Origin: Verrucomicrobiales bacterium
Lineage (GTDB): Bacteria; Verrucomicrobiota; Verrucomicrobiia; Verrucomicrobiales; DEV007
DNA length: 8,493 nt
Assembly: GCA_002684575.1 (NCBI GenBank)
Contig: NYVP01000064.1
Span: forward strand, 35,016-43,508
Direction of reading: 5' to 3'
The notes beneath the pieces were generated by a model, which searched no databases, was not told the origin of the DNA, and saw nothing but the letters and a program-made list of their open reading frames with translations. Of this stretch, positions 6,374-8,493 are shown piece after piece (position 1 is the stretch's first letter; the number at the start of each line of letters is the position of its first letter). Position numbers and translations under genes: made by a program.

Positions 6374-8493
6374 TTTATAATATTTAATTTTAATCTTAAA
6401 TATTTCATTGATGAGGAATCGTTTTCATTCCCCTTATCAATCTTCAATGAGATCTTAGAGGTGTTTTTGTCTATTTTTATCTGAGAAATTATCTCAAAGG
6501 TCTCAACGTTGTACCAATTCTGAAGGTCATTAGATTTTTGAGGGATAACAGTAATATCATCAGCTATTAGATTTTTTTGGTAATTGAAAATTAGATATTC
6601 ATTTTGAACATCAATTTCTTGGGTGGCAAAATCAGTGAACACATATTTTATCAGCTCTTCACCCTCAAAATATGTATTATCAAAAGTGCCAGGATTTCCT
6701 CCGTCATCAGCGCTTGATCTCCAGCTGGTATTAAGGTTTGGATCAGAAATTGATTTTGGATTTATTCTTACAAGACTAGGTCCGTCACCATCAGATGATT
6801 CGTACCAGGGCTCCTTGTCATCATATTTGAAACTCTCAATTATTTCCCCTTGAGCATCAACGAGTGTTATTCTTTCGCCTCCGTTATCTAGTTGTCCTTC
6901 ATATTTGTCAGGAGTGATTACTAGTCTTTCTTCCGGTTTTAAAGTCTCACTAAGATTGAACATATAGCGTATACCTTCTGTAAATGTTACCCCGGTAAGC
7001 TCAATGATTTCATTAGAAATATTCATTAGCTCAACAAATTCATTTTCTTCGGAATTTCCGGCCGGGTTATAATGAATTTCTGAAATTACCAGATTGCCAG
7101 CTTTTGCAGGGGTGCCTACTATGAATGTGGCCTCATTCAGGGCTGACCAAATATTATCTCTAAGGATTCTGGATTTAACTGTCCCACTTGATGATAGACT
7201 TATTGCACCGGAGTATTCTTTCGCATTAGTCGAAATTTCATTAGAAGGTCTTGTTTCAAAAGAAAGTTTTGGAAGTATAAGAAAGTCACTTCCTCCTCTT
7301 GAAGTATTCATTCCCTGAATGGCGAGTATGTTTTTTCCTACCTGGAGTTCAGAAATTGACTCTGAAACATCAACTGGCTCAAATTCCACGGCAAGTGAAT
7401 CAGGATGGGATTTCGTAGCCCTTGAATTCCAAGTTAGGGTTTGAGGATTGTTTTTTCCTGCTACAAATTTACCATTAATGAAGGCTGCATAACCGTCATC
7501 ATATTTCATATTCAAAATTAATTTTGAAATTTGATTTAAAATTTGCTGATCCGATATCGTGAACTCAATACGCATCAAGCATGAGGCGTTTTTTCCTAAC
7601 ATTGATATAATTGGGAATTTAATGTATTCATCATATTCTCCAGGAGTTCTCTCAAATCCGATGCCAGTTTTACCAGGCTGCCAAAAGGAGTCGTCATAAT
7701 TAAGTTGTGTCCATTTTTGATTGAGGCCTGAATATTCTGATTCAATGAGGATTCGTGTTATATGATTATCTCCGATAAGTATTGTTTCATTTGTTTGGAC
7801 TGGCGAAAGGTGAGGATCTGAGCCATCTAAAGTGTAAAATATAATGCCGCCATCATTTGGGTTTTCTATCTCAAGAGAATAGTTTTTGCTTACTTGGCCT
7901 CCATGTTCAGGGAAGTTTGGAGCCTTTGTAGTTGGATATAGATTACGTGCAATCAATTGATTTAGAAGAATCTCAGTTCTGTTTGGGAGGAAAGATTCAA
8001 AAATCCAATTCTGCGTTGTCCTGTAATGCTCATTTCTTGTGTAGAGATCAAATTGTGATCGATTCCACCTTCCGGAATCTACATCTCTTCTATAATCACC
8101 CCAGCGTGCTGATTCCGCGATAATCGGTAGTTCTAATTTCAATGACCTTTTTTCCCATATTTGTTTCGCTCCTTCAGGACTTAATGGACCTGAATTGAAC
8201 ATATGTTTTCTTATACGATCGGCGAATCTTAGTTTATACCAGTCGTTCTTAATTAAGTTTTGGTGAATACCTGTAGGCCTTTTATTTCCATTTTTGTTTG
8301 TTACATCGGTTAATAAGGCATTGCTAATAGGTTTAGGGCTTTGAATTGCCCCCGCATTGTTGGGGGATAATGCAAATTCACTGTCCCAAGGAAAAAAACG
8401 AAATGGTTCACCATCAGGACCATTTCCTGCTGCTCTCCAATTATGACCATCCCAGTCACGATTGCCGATATAAAAATTAAGAAGGATATAATC
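6370..8493 (-). CDS. CotH-kinase/lamin-tail-domain secreted protein (5' truncated)
   Basis: The minus frame is open from 8493 to TAA 6370-6372, giving 707 residues of a longer protein. ATG 8202 is an internal Met: 97 upstream codons continue the CotH domain. Visible CotH motifs are LLNFYIGNRDWDGHNW (residues 4-19, likely the catalytic Asp/Asn loop), FRFFPWDSEFAL (31-42, likely a metal-binding Asp), LRFADRIRKHM and IIAESARWGDYRRDV. Then come a chitobiase-like segment (IIFYTLDGSDPHLSP, about 217-231), a galactose-binding-like beta domain (about 258-412, with DDGYAAFINGKFV), the second half of a chitobiase-like strand set ending ALNEATFIVG (about 427-460), a lamin-tail domain (LVISEIHYNP...NEFVELMN, about 468-607), and a C-terminal domain (about 612-707, LIADDITVIPQKSNDLQNWY...YLRLKL) of a type common in verrucomicrobial secreted proteins. 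CotH proteins phosphorylate other proteins in spore-formers; the substrate here is unknown. It converges on the permease gene. Confidence 0.88.
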   Translation of the reverse strand, partial: DYILLNFYIGNRDWDGHNWRAAGNGPDGEPFRFFPWDSEFALSPNNAGAIQSPKPISNALLTDVTNKNGNKRPTGIHQNLIKNDWYKLRFADRIRKHMFNSGPLSPEGAKQIWEKRSLKLELPIIAESARWGDYRRDVDSGRWNRSQFDLYTRNEHYRTTQNWIFESFLPNRTEILLNQLIARNLYPTTKAPNFPEHGGQVSKNYSLEIENPNDGGIIFYTLDGSDPHLSPVQTNETILIGDNHITRILIESEYSGLNQKWTQLNYDDSFWQPGKTGIGFERTPGEYDEYIKFPIISMLGKNASCLMRIEFTISDQQILNQISKLILNMKYDDGYAAFINGKFVAGKNNPQTLTWNSRATKSHPDSLAVEFEPVDVSESISELQVGKNILAIQGMNTSRGGSDFLILPKLSFETRPSNEISTNAKEYSGAISLSSSGTVKSRILRDNIWSALNEATFIVGTPAKAGNLVISEIHYNPAGNSEENEFVELMNISNEIIELTGVTFTEGIRYMFNLSETLKPEERLVITPDKYEGQLDNGGERITLVDAQGEIIESFKYDDKEPWYESSDGDGPSLVRINPKSISDPNLNTSWRSSADDGGNPGTFDNTYFEGEELIKYVFTDFATQEIDVQNEYLIFNYQKNLIADDITVIPQKSNDLQNWYNVETFEIISQIKIDKNTSKISLKIDKGNENDSSSMKYLRLKLNIIN
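6407..6441 (+). terminator. Possible weak hairpin downstream of the permease
   Basis: ATTGAT (6407-6412) pairs with ATCAAT (6436-6441), and GGAAT (6415-6419) pairs with ATTCC (6427-6431). They are separated by a small internal loop and a seven-base apical loop. It starts 34 bases after the permease stop, where a 3' end could lie. No T-run follows, and the sequence also encodes the end of the CotH gene, so it may be chance. It is the only candidate hairpin I see near these convergent ends. Confidence 0.2.

Noticed and set aside
7094..7318. Plus-strand open frames within 6600-8130, and minus-strand frames of 60-90 codons under the plus-strand genes
   Set aside because: They lie wholly opposite clearly conserved domains, have no recognisable motifs, and are explained as shadows of the true frames.
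8200..8202. ATG at 8202 (minus strand) as the start of the CotH-type gene
   Set aside because: The frame stays open for 97 more codons to the window edge, and those codons encode conserved CotH motifs, so this Met is internal.

Overview
The window looks like chromosomal DNA of an AT-rich bacterium of the Planctomycetota-Verrucomicrobiota (PVC) group, most likely Verrucomicrobiota. Three things point there: a DUF1549/DUF1553 protein directly followed by a DUF1501 protein, a lysS gene followed by a LolC/LolE-type permease, and a CotH-kinase/lamin-tail surface protein whose C-terminal domain has the form common in verrucomicrobial secreted proteins. The lineage is inferred from protein families read by eye; no 16S rRNA or database match backs it.

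Layout. Positions 1-195 hold the last 64 codons of a tetratricopeptide-repeat protein that begins before the window. After a 64-base gap come two co-oriented exported proteins: a short DUF1549/DUF1553 protein (260-2041) with a Sec-type signal peptide and one CxxCH motif, and a DUF1501 protein (2034-3443) with a twin-arginine leader and an alkaline-phosphatase-like fold. Their reading frames overlap by 8 bases through a GTG start. Housekeeping genes follow on the same strand: lysyl-tRNA synthetase (lysS, 3490-4974) and a LolC/LolE-family lipoprotein-export permease (5021-6373). The rest is on the minus strand. A large secreted CotH-type protein reads in from beyond the right edge, and its stop codon (6370-6372) overlaps the permease stop codon (6371-6373). 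The frame stays open to position 8493, so the gene is truncated at its 5' end.

How the genes relate. The DUF1549/DUF1553 and DUF1501 genes form a recurrent two-gene unit of unknown biochemistry in PVC bacteria, and the 8-base overlap suggests translational coupling. lysS carries the only strong Shine-Dalgarno sequence in the window. That sequence sits inside a small hairpin and unusually far from the expected ATG, so lysS translation may be separately controlled. The permease should act in lipoprotein trafficking to the outer membrane, but its ATPase partner (LolD) is not in the window. The CotH protein is probably exported and may phosphorylate other surface proteins.

All intergenic gaps are under 70 bases. 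I see no RNA genes, insertion sequences, CRISPR arrays or integration sites. I found no clearly new multi-gene system. The most interesting leads are the reduced DUF1549/DUF1553-DUF1501 pair, the lysS leader, and the nested domain architecture of the CotH protein.
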